NCBI GenBank assembly: GCA_028718045.1 | Contig: JAQUMQ010000014.1 | Coordinates: 1-13,944, forward strand | Direction of reading: 5' to 3' | Length of the DNA: 13,944 bases | Origin: Actinomycetota bacterium | GTDB taxonomy: Bacteria; Actinomycetota; Humimicrobiia; Humimicrobiales; Humimicrobiaceae | Part shown: in pieces, positions 5,866 to 12,850 of the stretch | How positions within the stretch are numbered: the stretch's first letter is position 1 | Layout of the letters: each line of letters opens with the position of its first letter | Made by a program: the position numbers and the translations under genes | Notes under the pieces: generated by a model | Seen by the model: only the letters and a program-made list of their open reading frames with translations | What the model was told of the DNA's origin: nothing | Databases searched by the model: none

Positions 5866-8565
5866 TTATTTTATAATTTCTTTTACTTTACTTAAAATAA
5901 AGTCAAAAGCTTTTTTGACAAGAGACATGTCTGCTCCGCCGGACTGTGCAAAATCTGCTTTGCCGCCGCCGCCGCCTTTCATCAATTTTCCTGTTTCCTT
6001 GGCAATAACAGAACAATTTATACCTTTATCAACCAAATCTTTTGATGAATTAAAAATCAAAATTGGTTTTCCGTTTATATTATTTGCCAAAGTTATAAAT
6101 ATATTTTTCCGGCCATAACGATCTTTTATCTCGTCGCTTATAATACCCATATTTTTTGCATTTAAATTTTCCGAATAGTTTGAACTTGAAAAGTCAAAAA
6201 CAATGATTTTTGCATCGTTTTCCTTGAAAGTGTTGTCGTATTTTTTTAAAACGCTATCTTTTGCAGTTTGAATTGAAATCTGTTCAAGCTTATTATTTTT
6301 ATCTTCCAGATCGGATTTTAAAGCTTCGATGCTTTTTATTATTTCGTTTTCTTTAACGTCCAGCATCACAGATAGTTCATTGACCAAACTATCCTTTTCA
6401 TTTAAATAACTTATAGCCACATTCCCTGTTACGGCTTCCACTCTTCTTAAGTTTGATCCTATCGAAAAATCCTGGATTATTTTTAAAATACCAAGTTCTC
6501 CGGTCCGCTTAACATGAATTCCGCCGCATAGTTCTCTGCTGTAATTACCTATTTCAACAACCCTGACAAATCTGCCGTATTTTTCTTCAAATAAAGCAAT
6601 TGCCCCTATTTCCTGCGCATATTCTTTTGTTGTTTCAAAAGTTTTGACTATATCGTTATCTTGGATTTTCTTGTTTATCAGACTTTCCAACTTGTTTATC
6701 ATTTCTTTTTCGGGAACACCGAAAAATTTATAATCGAATCTGATTTTTTCGTCAGTAACGAAAGACCCGGCTTGCGTTACTTCTTTGCCGTATAATGATC
6801 TTAAAGCCCAATGCAAAAGATGAGTGCCTGTATGATTTTTCCCTATGGCTTTTCTAAAATTTATGTCAACCTTGGCCGTTATGTTTTCGTTCATCTTAAA
6901 CTTACCTTTTTTTACAAACCCTTTATGGATATAAATACCTTCGACCGGAATTTGGGTATCTTTGACAATGAAAATATTTTCATTGTCTTGCGATGTTATT
7001 ACTCCCCTGTCTCCGGCTTCACCACCTTTTTCTCCATAAAAAGGTGTTTGTTTTAATATTATTTCGCCGTATTCATTTTCGCAGATTTGTCCGATCTCGG
7101 ATTTTACGTCTTTTTCCTCTTTTAAAATCCTGATTATTTTAGTGTTTGATTCCGTTTTTTCATAACCTGCAAATTCACAACTTATTTCTTTTGCTATAAT
7201 TTTATATTCGTCGATGTTTTCGGTAACCTTTTTATCAAAAACTGTCCCTTTCCTGGATACCTCCGCATGTTTTTTGGCATATAAATCAAACTTACCCATA
7301 TCCAGGTATAGCTCATTTTCCGCCAGGATTTCTTCGGTAAGCTCGACAGGAAATCCATAAGTCTCGTATAACTTAAAGGCATCTTTCGGATCGATGTACT
7401 TTTCATTTTTTTTCTTCAAATTCGAAATATTTGAAACAAGTACTTTTATTCCTTCCTTTAATGTATTCGAAAACCTTTTTTCTTCTTCAGACACTACCTG
7501 AAACGAAAAATCTTTTTTTTCTTCGATTTCAGGATATGCATTTTTGTAGTCAGCTATAACGGACATTCCTATATCATTTAAGAAAAAGTCATTTATTCCA
7601 AGAACTCTGCCGAACCTGATTGCTCTTCTTATTATTCTTCTTAATATATATCCTCGTCCTTCGTTGGATGGCACTACGCCATCCGTAATCAAAAAATAAA
7701 TTGCTCTGCCATGATCCGCTATTATTTTTATGGCTCTGTTCTTTTCGCTGTTGTCGGTATCGTTTTTTTCTTCCGATAAATCTTTCCCGGTAATATCTTT
7801 AAGCTTTGACAATATTCCTTCAAATAAAGGTGTTTTATAAACTGAAGCACTGTTGCTCACTGCTGCATAAATTCTTTCAAGCCCCATTCCAGTATCTATA
7901 TTCTTATTTGGAAGCTCTTTATAGTTTTTGCCATCGAAGTTGTACTGGGTAAATACGAGATTCCATATTTCTATGAATCTTCCGCAATCGCAATTGGGAT
8001 TGCATGTTTTTTTACCGCAGCCATGATCTTCTCCGAAATCATAATATATTTCAGTCGAAGGACCGCAAGGACCGGTTGTTCCGGCAGGTCCCCAAAAATT
8101 ATCATTTTTGCCGAACTCATATATTCTTTCAGCCTTTATTCCATTTGAAATCCAATATGCTCTTGCTTCTTCGTCCATAGGAAGTTCTTCGTGTCCGCTA
8201 AAAACAGTAAAATATAATCTGTCTTCCGGAATTTTTAAAATATTCAAAACAAAATCGAGCGCATATCCTATAGCTTCTTTTTTGAAATAATCGGCAAAAG
8301 CAAAATTTCCAAGCATCTCAAAAAACGTAAGATGTTTGTCCGTCCTGCCTATTTTATCGATATCGCTTGTTCTAAAACATTTCTGAACGGTCGCAATTCT
8401 ACGAAAAGGAGGATTTTTGCTCCCAAGATAATAAGGCTTAAAAGGTTGCATACCTGCCGTCGTCAACAAAACACTCGGATCATTATCAGGTATTAATCCG
8501 GAAGAAGGAAGGATCATATGATCGTTTTTTTTAAAAAAATTTAAGAACTCTTTTCTTATATCCAT
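5866..8565 (-). CDS. alaS: Alanyl-tRNA synthetase
   Basis: Charges tRNA-Ala and clears mis-charged Ser/Gly. The 899-residue protein is full length. The class II catalytic core spans about 1-235, with motif 2 around 59-88 and motif 3 DTGMGLERI at 224-232. The tRNA-recognition region follows (about 240-460). The editing domain carries the zinc set H578, H582 (HTGTH) and C680, H684 (CGGIH). A coiled-coil linker runs about 725-765, and the C-terminal DHHA1/C-Ala domain ends with the glycine run at 864-868 followed by KADFAQSGG. The catalytic domain also has a Cys cluster, C183, C188, C192 and C194, a possible extra metal site that I recall from a subset of bacterial AlaRSs. The ATG at 8565 has AAGG only two bases upstream, unusually close, and an in-frame TGA upstream rules out a longer N-terminus. 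No T-box leader is seen. Confidence 0.98.
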   Translation of the reverse strand: MDIRKEFLNFFKKNDHMILPSSGLIPDNDPSVLLTTAGMQPFKPYYLGSKNPPFRRIATVQKCFRTSDIDKIGRTDKHLTFFEMLGNFAFADYFKKEAIGYALDFVLNILKIPEDRLYFTVFSGHEELPMDEEARAYWISNGIKAERIYEFGKNDNFWGPAGTTGPCGPSTEIYYDFGEDHGCGKKTCNPNCDCGRFIEIWNLVFTQYNFDGKNYKELPNKNIDTGMGLERIYAAVSNSASVYKTPLFEGILSKLKDITGKDLSEEKNDTDNSEKNRAIKIIADHGRAIYFLITDGVVPSNEGRGYILRRIIRRAIRFGRVLGINDFFLNDIGMSVIADYKNAYPEIEEKKDFSFQVVSEEEKRFSNTLKEGIKVLVSNISNLKKKNEKYIDPKDAFKLYETYGFPVELTEEILAENELYLDMGKFDLYAKKHAEVSRKGTVFDKKVTENIDEYKIIAKEISCEFAGYEKTESNTKIIRILKEEKDVKSEIGQICENEYGEIILKQTPFYGEKGGEAGDRGVITSQDNENIFIVKDTQIPVEGIYIHKGFVKKGKFKMNENITAKVDINFRKAIGKNHTGTHLLHWALRSLYGKEVTQAGSFVTDEKIRFDYKFFGVPEKEMINKLESLINKKIQDNDIVKTFETTKEYAQEIGAIALFEEKYGRFVRVVEIGNYSRELCGGIHVKRTGELGILKIIQDFSIGSNLRRVEAVTGNVAISYLNEKDSLVNELSVMLDVKENEIIKSIEALKSDLEDKNNKLEQISIQTAKDSVLKKYDNTFKENDAKIIVFDFSSSNYSENLNAKNMGIISDEIKDRYGRKNIFITLANNINGKPILIFNSSKDLVDKGINCSVIAKETGKLMKGGGGGKADFAQSGGADMSLVKKAFDFILSKVKEIIK

Positions 8566-8633
8566 AACCTTAATAAAATAATTTAAAAATTAAAAAATAT
8601 CAACTTAAATATTCGACCGGCAAAATTCATACT

Positions 8634-8662
8634 TTTATAATTAAACACTTCTTACAAAATAA
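8634..8662 (-). promoter_or_regulatory. Candidate alaS promoter
   Basis: TTATTT (8662-8657) and TATAAA (8639-8634) spaced 17 bp on the minus strand. The -10 box is good and the -35 box poor (3 of 6). Transcription would start near 8627, about 62 bases before alaS. The -35 box overlaps one arm of the palindrome at 8656-8686. Confidence 0.3.
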
Positions 8663-8686
8663 CGTCGAAAAAAAATTCGTTATCTT
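8656..8686. repeat. Inverted repeat with A/T-tract loop upstream of alaS
   Basis: Arms AAAATAACG (8656-8664) and CGTTATCTT (8678-8686) pair over 9 bp with one G-U pair if transcribed on the minus strand. The 13-base loop contains a run of eight A (plus strand) or T (minus strand). It could be a weak attenuator or terminator for read-through from the upstream RNA gene, or a protein site over the alaS promoter. The sequence does not decide between these. Confidence 0.35.
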
Positions 8687-8725
8687 ACGTTGCGTCTTGA
8701 CAATCATATATTTTTCAAACCGCAT

Positions 8726-8917
8726 AAAAAAGGACACCCCGTGTTAACGTAATTATTAGAAGTTTTTATATGCCCTACCTATGTAAGGCGGATTCCTTCC
8801 TGCTGCTTAGTAAGTCCCTTGATCGTAGGGCATTTACACTGCAGACAGAGCAAAGGCTCCCAAAGTTAACTTGTTGGCACAAAAATTAACTCTAACTACG
8901 GTAAACACAGGGTATCC
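8726..8917 (-). ncRNA. ssrS: Structured small RNA, candidate 6S RNA
   Basis: About 186-192 nt. The 5' end (8917-8904) pairs without mismatch with 8745-8732 (14 bp, two G-U pairs), directly followed by six U (8731-8726). The helix continues after a short internal loop (8900-8891 with 8748-8760). Inside are a hairpin at 8890-8865 (GUUAA/UUAAC plus UUGU/ACAA), a GAGC-CUUU-GCUC hairpin, and a long arm closed by AUGCCCUAC (8833-8825) with GUAGGGCAU (8778-8770). A promoter lies exactly upstream. A long closing stem, open middle, terminal arm and about 190-nt length fit 6S RNA, which sequesters vegetative RNA polymerase. From memory, B. subtilis bsrA also lies beside aspS. The open middle is unusually one-sided (about 57 nt on the 5' side, 8 on the 3' side), so the 6S identity is less certain than the existence of an RNA gene. 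I saw no T-box, tmRNA, RNase P or SRP core. Confidence 0.68.
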
Positions 8918-8923
8918 AATAAG

Positions 8924-8952
8924 ATGTTAGCACAATTACTCACCTAATTCAA
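8924..8952 (-). promoter_or_regulatory. Promoter of the small RNA gene
   Basis: TTGAAT (8952-8947), 17 bp, then TAACAT (8929-8924) preceded by TGc, making an extended -10. Six bases separate the -10 box from G8917, the first base of the closing helix, so the predicted start and RNA structure agree independently. A second TATAAT (8957-8952) overlaps the -35 box but has no matching -35 of its own. Confidence 0.65.
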
Positions 8953-9000
8953 TTATACCGGCATTGCAATAAATAAGATGATCATAACTTTTAAAACAGC

Positions 9001-10800
9001 TCAGTCTTCAAATTTGATCAGTTTTATATACAGCTCTTTCAACTGGTTATCCGTTACATTTGACGGAGTTTCGGTCATCATATCGATGGCAGATTGAGTC
9101 TTGGGAAAAGCAATAACCTCTCTTATGCTTTTCAATTTACCGAGCAGCATGACAAGCCTGTCAAGTCCAAGTGCGATACCGCCATGAGGAGGCGTGCCGT
9201 ATTCCATGGCATTCAGAAAAAATCCGAAATTATCTTTAGCTTTCTTAAGATCAACTTTCAATATGTTAAATATTTGTTCCTGAAGCTTTAAATCATTTAT
9301 TCTTATCGATCCTCCCCCTATTTCTGTACCGTTTAACACTATATCATAAGAAAGCGAATTTACCTTGAGAGGATCTGAGTTTAAATACTTTAGATTTTTT
9401 TCGTCGGGCATTGTAAAAGCATGGTGCACAGATTTATATTTGTTTTCTTTTTCGTCATATTCAAACAACGGAAAATCATAAATCCATAAAAATTTATATT
9501 CATCTTTATTTATCAAGTTCAATTTAATTGCGAGATGATTTCGGATTATACCTAAAACCGTACATGCGGTAATGAATTTATCTGAAACTATTAATATCAA
9601 GTCGTTGTTTTCAAGACTTAATGACTTTATAAGATTTCTTTTTTCGTCTTCATTTAAGAATTTCGAAACAGGAGATTGCAGACTACAATTTTCATCAACT
9701 TTTATCCATAATAAACCACCGGCACCATTGCTTTTTGCCATCGATATTATTTCATCCAGATCTTTGCGGCTGATTATGCTTGCATTTTTGATTTTTATAC
9801 ATTTTACGACGCCGCCGCTATTTATTGTATCTTTAAATATCTTGACTTCTGATTTTTTAAAAACATCAGTGATGTCGTTGATTTTTAAGTCAAACCTTAT
9901 ATCAGGTTTATCCGAACCATACAAAGATATTGCATCAAACCATTTTAATTTTTCGAAAGGTACGCTTATCTCGGTTTTCATGATTTCGTTAAAAATTTCC
10001 CTAATCAAACCTTCGGTGATTTCCATTACATCTTCTTGTTTTACAAAAGTCATTTCCAAGTCAATTTGAGTAAATTCAGGCTGTCTGTCAGCTCTTAAAT
10101 CTTCGTCTCTGAAACATCTTGCTATCTGAAATATTCTGTCAAATCCTGAAAACATAAGTATTTGTTTGAAAAGTTGTGGAGATTGCGGAAGGGCATAAAA
10201 TTTATTGGGATTAAGCCGCGATGGCACTAAAAAATCCCTTGCTCCCTCCGGAGTGCTTTTTGCCAGTATGGGTGTTTCTATTTCGGAAAATCCATTCGAA
10301 GTTAAATAATTCCTCGTCAAGTGCATGACTGAACTTTTAAGGCGAAGGTTTTTTTGCATCTCGCCGGTACGCAAATCAATGCTTCTGTATTTCAATCTAG
10401 TAAGCTCGTCGACTTCTTCCCTGTTTTCAAGTGAAAATGGCGGGGTTTTAGACTTACTCAAAATATTAAGCTCATTTGCAAAAACTTCAATTTCACCTGT
10501 TCGTATTTCTTTATTTATGGTATCTGATGTTCTTTCCTTAATGATTCCATCTACCTGAATCACGTATTCATTTCTTATCTCTTTTGCTGTTTCATATGAT
10601 TTGATATTGTAAGACGGATCAAACACTATTTGTACAATACCTGAAAAATCCCTTAAGTCTATGAAAATCAACTTGCCATGGTCTCTTCTCTTTAAAACCC
10701 ATCCGCACAAAGCAACCCTTTTTCCGGTATGCTTTTTGCCTATAACTCCGCATAAACCGGTTCTGTATCCTGTTTTGAAAACATCTTCGAATTCCGTCAT
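9001..10800 (-). CDS. aspS: Aspartyl-tRNA synthetase, likely non-discriminating (Asp/Asn)
   Basis: Charges tRNA-Asp with aspartate. The 599-residue bacterial-type protein has an N-terminal anticodon-binding OB fold (about 1-110), a class II catalytic core, a GAD insertion (about 290-420) and a C-terminal extension. Motifs seen: TPEGARDFLVPSR (183-195), QSPQLFKQ (206-213), motif 2 around IFQIARCFRDEDLRADRQPE (223-242) and motif 3 GIALGLDRL (541-549). In the OB fold, RRDHG places His at residue 41. Known family rule: this position is His in non-discriminating enzymes such as that of Pseudomonas aeruginosa and Leu in the discriminating E. coli enzyme. Hence I infer it may also make Asp-tRNA(Asn) for GatCAB. 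ATG 10800 has a good GGAG about 7 bases upstream. It follows hisS by 90 bases, the classic hisS-aspS pair. Confidence 0.97.
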   Translation of the reverse strand: MTEFEDVFKTGYRTGLCGVIGKKHTGKRVALCGWVLKRRDHGKLIFIDLRDFSGIVQIVFDPSYNIKSYETAKEIRNEYVIQVDGIIKERTSDTINKEIRTGEIEVFANELNILSKSKTPPFSLENREEVDELTRLKYRSIDLRTGEMQKNLRLKSSVMHLTRNYLTSNGFSEIETPILAKSTPEGARDFLVPSRLNPNKFYALPQSPQLFKQILMFSGFDRIFQIARCFRDEDLRADRQPEFTQIDLEMTFVKQEDVMEITEGLIREIFNEIMKTEISVPFEKLKWFDAISLYGSDKPDIRFDLKINDITDVFKKSEVKIFKDTINSGGVVKCIKIKNASIISRKDLDEIISMAKSNGAGGLLWIKVDENCSLQSPVSKFLNEDEKRNLIKSLSLENNDLILIVSDKFITACTVLGIIRNHLAIKLNLINKDEYKFLWIYDFPLFEYDEKENKYKSVHHAFTMPDEKNLKYLNSDPLKVNSLSYDIVLNGTEIGGGSIRINDLKLQEQIFNILKVDLKKAKDNFGFFLNAMEYGTPPHGGIALGLDRLVMLLGKLKSIREVIAFPKTQSAIDMMTETPSNVTDNQLKELYIKLIKFED

Positions 10801-10890
10801 CGTTATCTCCGCTAAAATCCTTATTTTAAAATAATCTGTTATCGTATATTGTTTGAAATCATTTTATGTTATTTAATAAATTTCTTTGCA

Positions 10891-12165
10891 TTATCTAAGA
10901 AGTTTTAATAATCTGCTTTTTTCATTTATCCAGTTCAGCTCAGTTTGAGTATAATTATCCAGATCTTTTATTATAAGTTTGTTGGTATCGACTTCATTTT
11001 CGCCAATTACCACTATATGACTGTATCCCTGAGCCTGCGCCCATTTTATTTCTTTGCTTACGTTTTTGATATTGAAATTTGTGTCGCAAATTATTTTATT
11101 CTGTCTGAAAAATTTAAGTATCCCGAATAGATATTCATCAAAATCCGCAGACATGTTTATCACATATATTTTTTTTTGATTTTTTCCAGGCTCTTCAATG
11201 TCAATGTCAAGATCTTTCATTAAAAGCATCGTTCTTTCAAGACCGGTGGCAAAACCAATCGAGCTTATCTTAGGACCTCCGAATTCTTCGATAAGGTTGT
11301 CATATCTTCCTCCGCCACCCAAAGCATTCTGGGCACTGTCAATATCTGTCGATATTACTTCAAAGATAGTTCTTGTATAGTAATCAAATCCTCTTACAAG
11401 ATTCTCTGCATGAACATACGGGATGTCGAGCACTTTTAATAACCCGAATACTTTTCTTAAATGAATCTCGCATTTTCTGCATAAATAATTGCTTATTTTA
11501 GGTGCATTTTCCAATATTTTTTTACATCCAGATGTTTTGCAATCAAACACTCTCAACGTATTTTTATCTAATCGGTTTACGCAGTCATGACATAAGTCTT
11601 TTCCGAATGGTTTTAAATAATCTTCAAGAATTTCGATATATTTTTCCCTACATTCTCGGCAACCTATACTATTAACGTATAAAAGAAGATTTTTGAATCC
11701 AAGATTTTTAAAAAAATTATTTATCATCCATATCACTTCAGCATCTATCGAAGGGCCATCGCTTCCTATCGCTTCGATACCTACCTGTCTAAACTCCCTC
11801 ATTCTGCCTTTTTGCGGCCTTTCGTATCTAAACATATCTCCTATATAAAATAACTTTAAAGGAAGATTTTCTCCGTAAAGTTTATGTTCGACAATCGCTC
11901 TTACAACTGATGCCGTACCTTCCGGTCTGAGCGTCAGTGATCTGCCTTTTTTATCAGGAAAGGTAAACATTTCTTTTTGAACAATTTCGGAATTTTCCCC
12001 AATACTTCTGGTAAAAACTTCCGTATGTTCAAAGTGCGGGGTTATTATCTCCTTGTAATTGTATATTTTAAAAATATTTTTTGCCGTATCGGTTATAAAA
12101 TCAATATATTTTATATCTTCTCCGTAATAATCAGAAGTTCCTCTAGGTGAATTATATATCAACAA
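10891..12165 (-). CDS. hisS: Histidyl-tRNA synthetase, TTG start
   Basis: Charges tRNA-His. The 424-residue class II enzyme has the usual length: N-terminal RGTSDYYG (8-15), motif 2 FYIGDMFRYERPQKGRMREFRQ (106-127), histidine-binding LVRGFDYYTR (256-265), GGGGRYD (283-289), motif 3 GFATGLER (304-311) and a C-terminal anticodon-binding domain (about 332-424). Eight Cys in four close pairs (169/172, 192/195, 209/214, 229/232) sit in the insertion domain; similar pairs occur in many bacterial HisRSs and may bind metal. The start codon is TTG at 12165, with AAAGG six bases upstream; a second TTG follows at once. No in-frame ATG lies near, and the N-terminus aligns with the family. It follows the metallo-hydrolase by 61 bases and precedes aspS. 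Confidence 0.97.
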   Translation of the reverse strand: MLIYNSPRGTSDYYGEDIKYIDFITDTAKNIFKIYNYKEIITPHFEHTEVFTRSIGENSEIVQKEMFTFPDKKGRSLTLRPEGTASVVRAIVEHKLYGENLPLKLFYIGDMFRYERPQKGRMREFRQVGIEAIGSDGPSIDAEVIWMINNFFKNLGFKNLLLYVNSIGCRECREKYIEILEDYLKPFGKDLCHDCVNRLDKNTLRVFDCKTSGCKKILENAPKISNYLCRKCEIHLRKVFGLLKVLDIPYVHAENLVRGFDYYTRTIFEVISTDIDSAQNALGGGGRYDNLIEEFGGPKISSIGFATGLERTMLLMKDLDIDIEEPGKNQKKIYVINMSADFDEYLFGILKFFRQNKIICDTNFNIKNVSKEIKWAQAQGYSHIVVIGENEVDTNKLIIKDLDNYTQTELNWINEKSRLLKLLR

Positions 12166-12226
12166 TACCTGCCTTTATTTAGATTTTTTAAAAATATAAT
12201 CAAAAATATTTAATATCGGTTATTGA

Positions 12227-12847
12227 TTAGTCGATCGAATTTAAAAAAAAGTTATTGTCTAATTCCGCTCCTATTGTGCTTTCGAGACCATGTCCCGGAA
12301 ATATTTTCAAATTCCGTTCGAATAACTTTATTTTTTTTAGCGAACCGTTCATATCTTGATTGCTGCCGCAAGGCAAATCGGTTCTTCCTATCGAACCTTT
12401 AAACAAAACATCCCCCGTAAACATACAGTCATCGATCTTTATAATTATGCTTCCCGGAGTATGTCCCGGAAAATTCATTATATCCATTCCGGAAATCAAG
12501 AAATCTTTTTTGCTTTCACCTTTGATCAAACTATAAGATTTTAATGATAATCCATTTGAGATAAAAATTGAAGATAAATTTTTTTCGGGATCCTTTATGA
12601 TATCTTCCTCTTTTTCGTGAACGTAAAAAGGTATATTTAGCTTTTTTATTAAATCGGGAACAGCTCCTATGTGATCGAAATGCCCGTGTGTGTTTATTAT
12701 GAAATTCAGAGAAATTTTATTATCGGAAATATACTTATCGATTAATTTATAATTTGAACCAGGATCTATTAAAAAATTATTATTTTTGTAATTTACAAGA
12801 TAGCAATTTACGTCTAAAAATGGTAAAACGAATTTTTTTATTTTCAC
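12227..12847 (-). CDS. MBL-fold metallo-hydrolase, glyoxalase II-like, GTG start
   Basis: Metallo-beta-lactamase-fold hydrolase of the small glyoxalase-II/YcbL type; the true substrate (S-acyl-glutathione-like or other thioester) cannot be read from sequence. The 206-residue protein keeps all metal ligands: THGHFDH (H54, H56, D58, H59), H129 in PGHTPGS, D146 in FTGDVLF and H186 in FPGHG. GSIGRTDLP after D146 is typical of this subgroup. It is shorter than classic glyoxalase II (about 250) and lacks that enzyme's C-terminal glutathione-binding domain. The start is GTG at 12847, three bases after the RSH stop, with AAAGG seven bases upstream inside the RSH gene, so translation is probably coupled. 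The position between an RSH gene and hisS is common in clostridia, supporting a housekeeping role. Confidence 0.92.
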   Translation of the reverse strand: MKIKKFVLPFLDVNCYLVNYKNNNFLIDPGSNYKLIDKYISDNKISLNFIINTHGHFDHIGAVPDLIKKLNIPFYVHEKEEDIIKDPEKNLSSIFISNGLSLKSYSLIKGESKKDFLISGMDIMNFPGHTPGSIIIKIDDCMFTGDVLFKGSIGRTDLPCGSNQDMNGSLKKIKLFERNLKIFPGHGLESTIGAELDNNFFLNSID

Positions 12848-12850
12848 AAA

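Larger units (their letters stand above)
8566..9000. other. 435-base intergenic region between aspS and alaS
   Basis: No protein gene is supported here. From right to left it holds about 45 bases after the aspS stop without a convincing terminator, a promoter (8924-8952), a structured RNA (8726-8917), a palindromic element (8656-8686) and a weak promoter candidate for alaS (8634-8662). Confidence 0.8.

Noticed and set aside
7194..7406. A 70-codon minus-strand frame within alaS
   Set aside because: It lies in another frame of the intact 899-residue alaS, which shows no frameshift; the product has no recognisable motif.
8788..8806. SRP RNA-like core, because GCAGCA and GGAAGGA occur together on the minus strand
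   Set aside because: In SRP RNA the order is GGUCC-GGAAGGA-AGCAGC. Here GCAGCA comes before GGAAGGA, and the expected helix 8 pairing cannot form.
8566..8917. T-box leader for alaS
   Set aside because: The region shows no GGGUGGnACCGCG-like T-box sequence and no terminator/antiterminator pair near alaS, and the 186-nt RNA closes end to end, unlike a T-box.
8941..9000. Terminator after aspS
   Set aside because: Only the short palindrome ATGATCAT is seen, without a GC-rich stem or T run.
9572..10069. A 165-codon open frame on the plus strand inside aspS
   Set aside because: It is fully antisense to a well-conserved gene, has no recognisable domain, and reads as the shadow of AT-rich coding sequence. 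The same holds for the other plus-strand frames, such as 2419-2739 and 13011-13334.
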